From assembly GCF_900109345.1 (NCBI RefSeq), contig NZ_FNZN01000001.1:627883-691882 (forward strand): a stretch of 64,000 nucleotides of DNA, written 5' to 3'. A program made the translations under genes and the position numbers. How positions within the stretch are numbered: position 1 is the first letter of the stretch; every line of letters starts with the position of its first letter. The DNA comes from Maribacter orientalis. GTDB lineage: Bacteria > Bacteroidota > Bacteroidia > Flavobacteriales > Flavobacteriaceae. The notes beneath the pieces are model-generated. The model had not been told where the DNA came from. It saw only the letters and a list, made by a program, of their open reading frames with translations, and did no database searches. This document shows, piece by piece, positions 63,927 through 64,000 of the stretch.

Positions 63927-64000
63927 AACCTATTGGTATGTTGACCTGCTATAATATAGGTCAACAATCCTTAATGATAAGGTTAAATTATCATTATCAC

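Overview
The window is an ordinary stretch of chromosome from a marine-type member of the Flavobacteriaceae (Bacteroidota), in the range of Maribacter, Zobellia or Cellulophaga; the genus is an inference. The grounds are a low GC content, many lipoproteins with short N-termini ending in a lipobox Cys, a PorP/SprF-family type IX secretion protein, a bacillithiol-associated YtxJ protein, A-rich leaders without Shine-Dalgarno sequences, and repeated TAnnTTTG -7 promoter boxes, which are the Bacteroidota sigma-A signature. I see no insertion sequence, prophage, CRISPR array, tRNA or rRNA. One small SRP RNA is present.

Layout. 1-4.5 kb: a leftward operon (Gfo/Idh dehydrogenase, 3-hydroxyacyl-CoA dehydrogenase, YggS, a DnaQ-like exonuclease cut by the window edge), then pcm, smpB and a histidine-phosphatase lipoprotein. 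4.6-13.6 kb: PorP/SprF protein, TetR regulator, clpB, ytxJ, a lipoprotein, glyA and an orphan protein. 13.8-17.8 kb: a regulatory island with a LuxR-type response regulator, a TPR histidine kinase, a 55-residue secreted-looking cysteine peptide gene and a LytTR regulator whose receiver lacks its phosphorylation residues. 17.8-30.3 kb: lipoproteins, a thioesterase, glutaminyl cyclotransferase, SRP RNA, an SDR, an ABC-F ATPase, a fasciclin protein and pheT. 30.4-44.5 kb: a TlpA-like lipoprotein, leuA-leuB, a helical repeat protein with a DMT transporter, a panB-lspA-rluA-DUF4252 cluster, a ThuA protein, hydrolases and a CBM48-HhH fusion. 44.8-47.9 kb: a radical-SAM/DUF4130 DNA-repair pair divergent from a LexA-like S24 repressor. 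48-64 kb: GNAT, LURP-one-like protein, gamma-glutamyltransferase, AcpH, glmM, fatty acid hydroxylase, lipid A-type acyltransferase, rhomboid protease, a propeller lipoprotein, a TlpA protein, a beta-barrel, a very long FAD/Fe-S oxidoreductase and an LpxH-like phosphoesterase.

Working together. Envelope biogenesis dominates: lipoprotein processing (lspA), lipid A or phospholipid acylation, LpxH-like and GlmM steps, thiol-disulfide lipoproteins and type IX secretion. The most novel-looking locus is 16.6-17.8 kb. It has a self-contained peptide transcription unit with its own terminator, a perfect 24-bp palindrome over the predicted promoter, and a motif shared with the region upstream of the adjacent phosphorylation-dead LytTR regulator. 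The second is the S24 repressor / radical-SAM repair cassette, which has operator-like repeats between the divergent starts. Several genes appear to begin with TTG, and five convergent gene pairs have abutting or overlapping stop codons.
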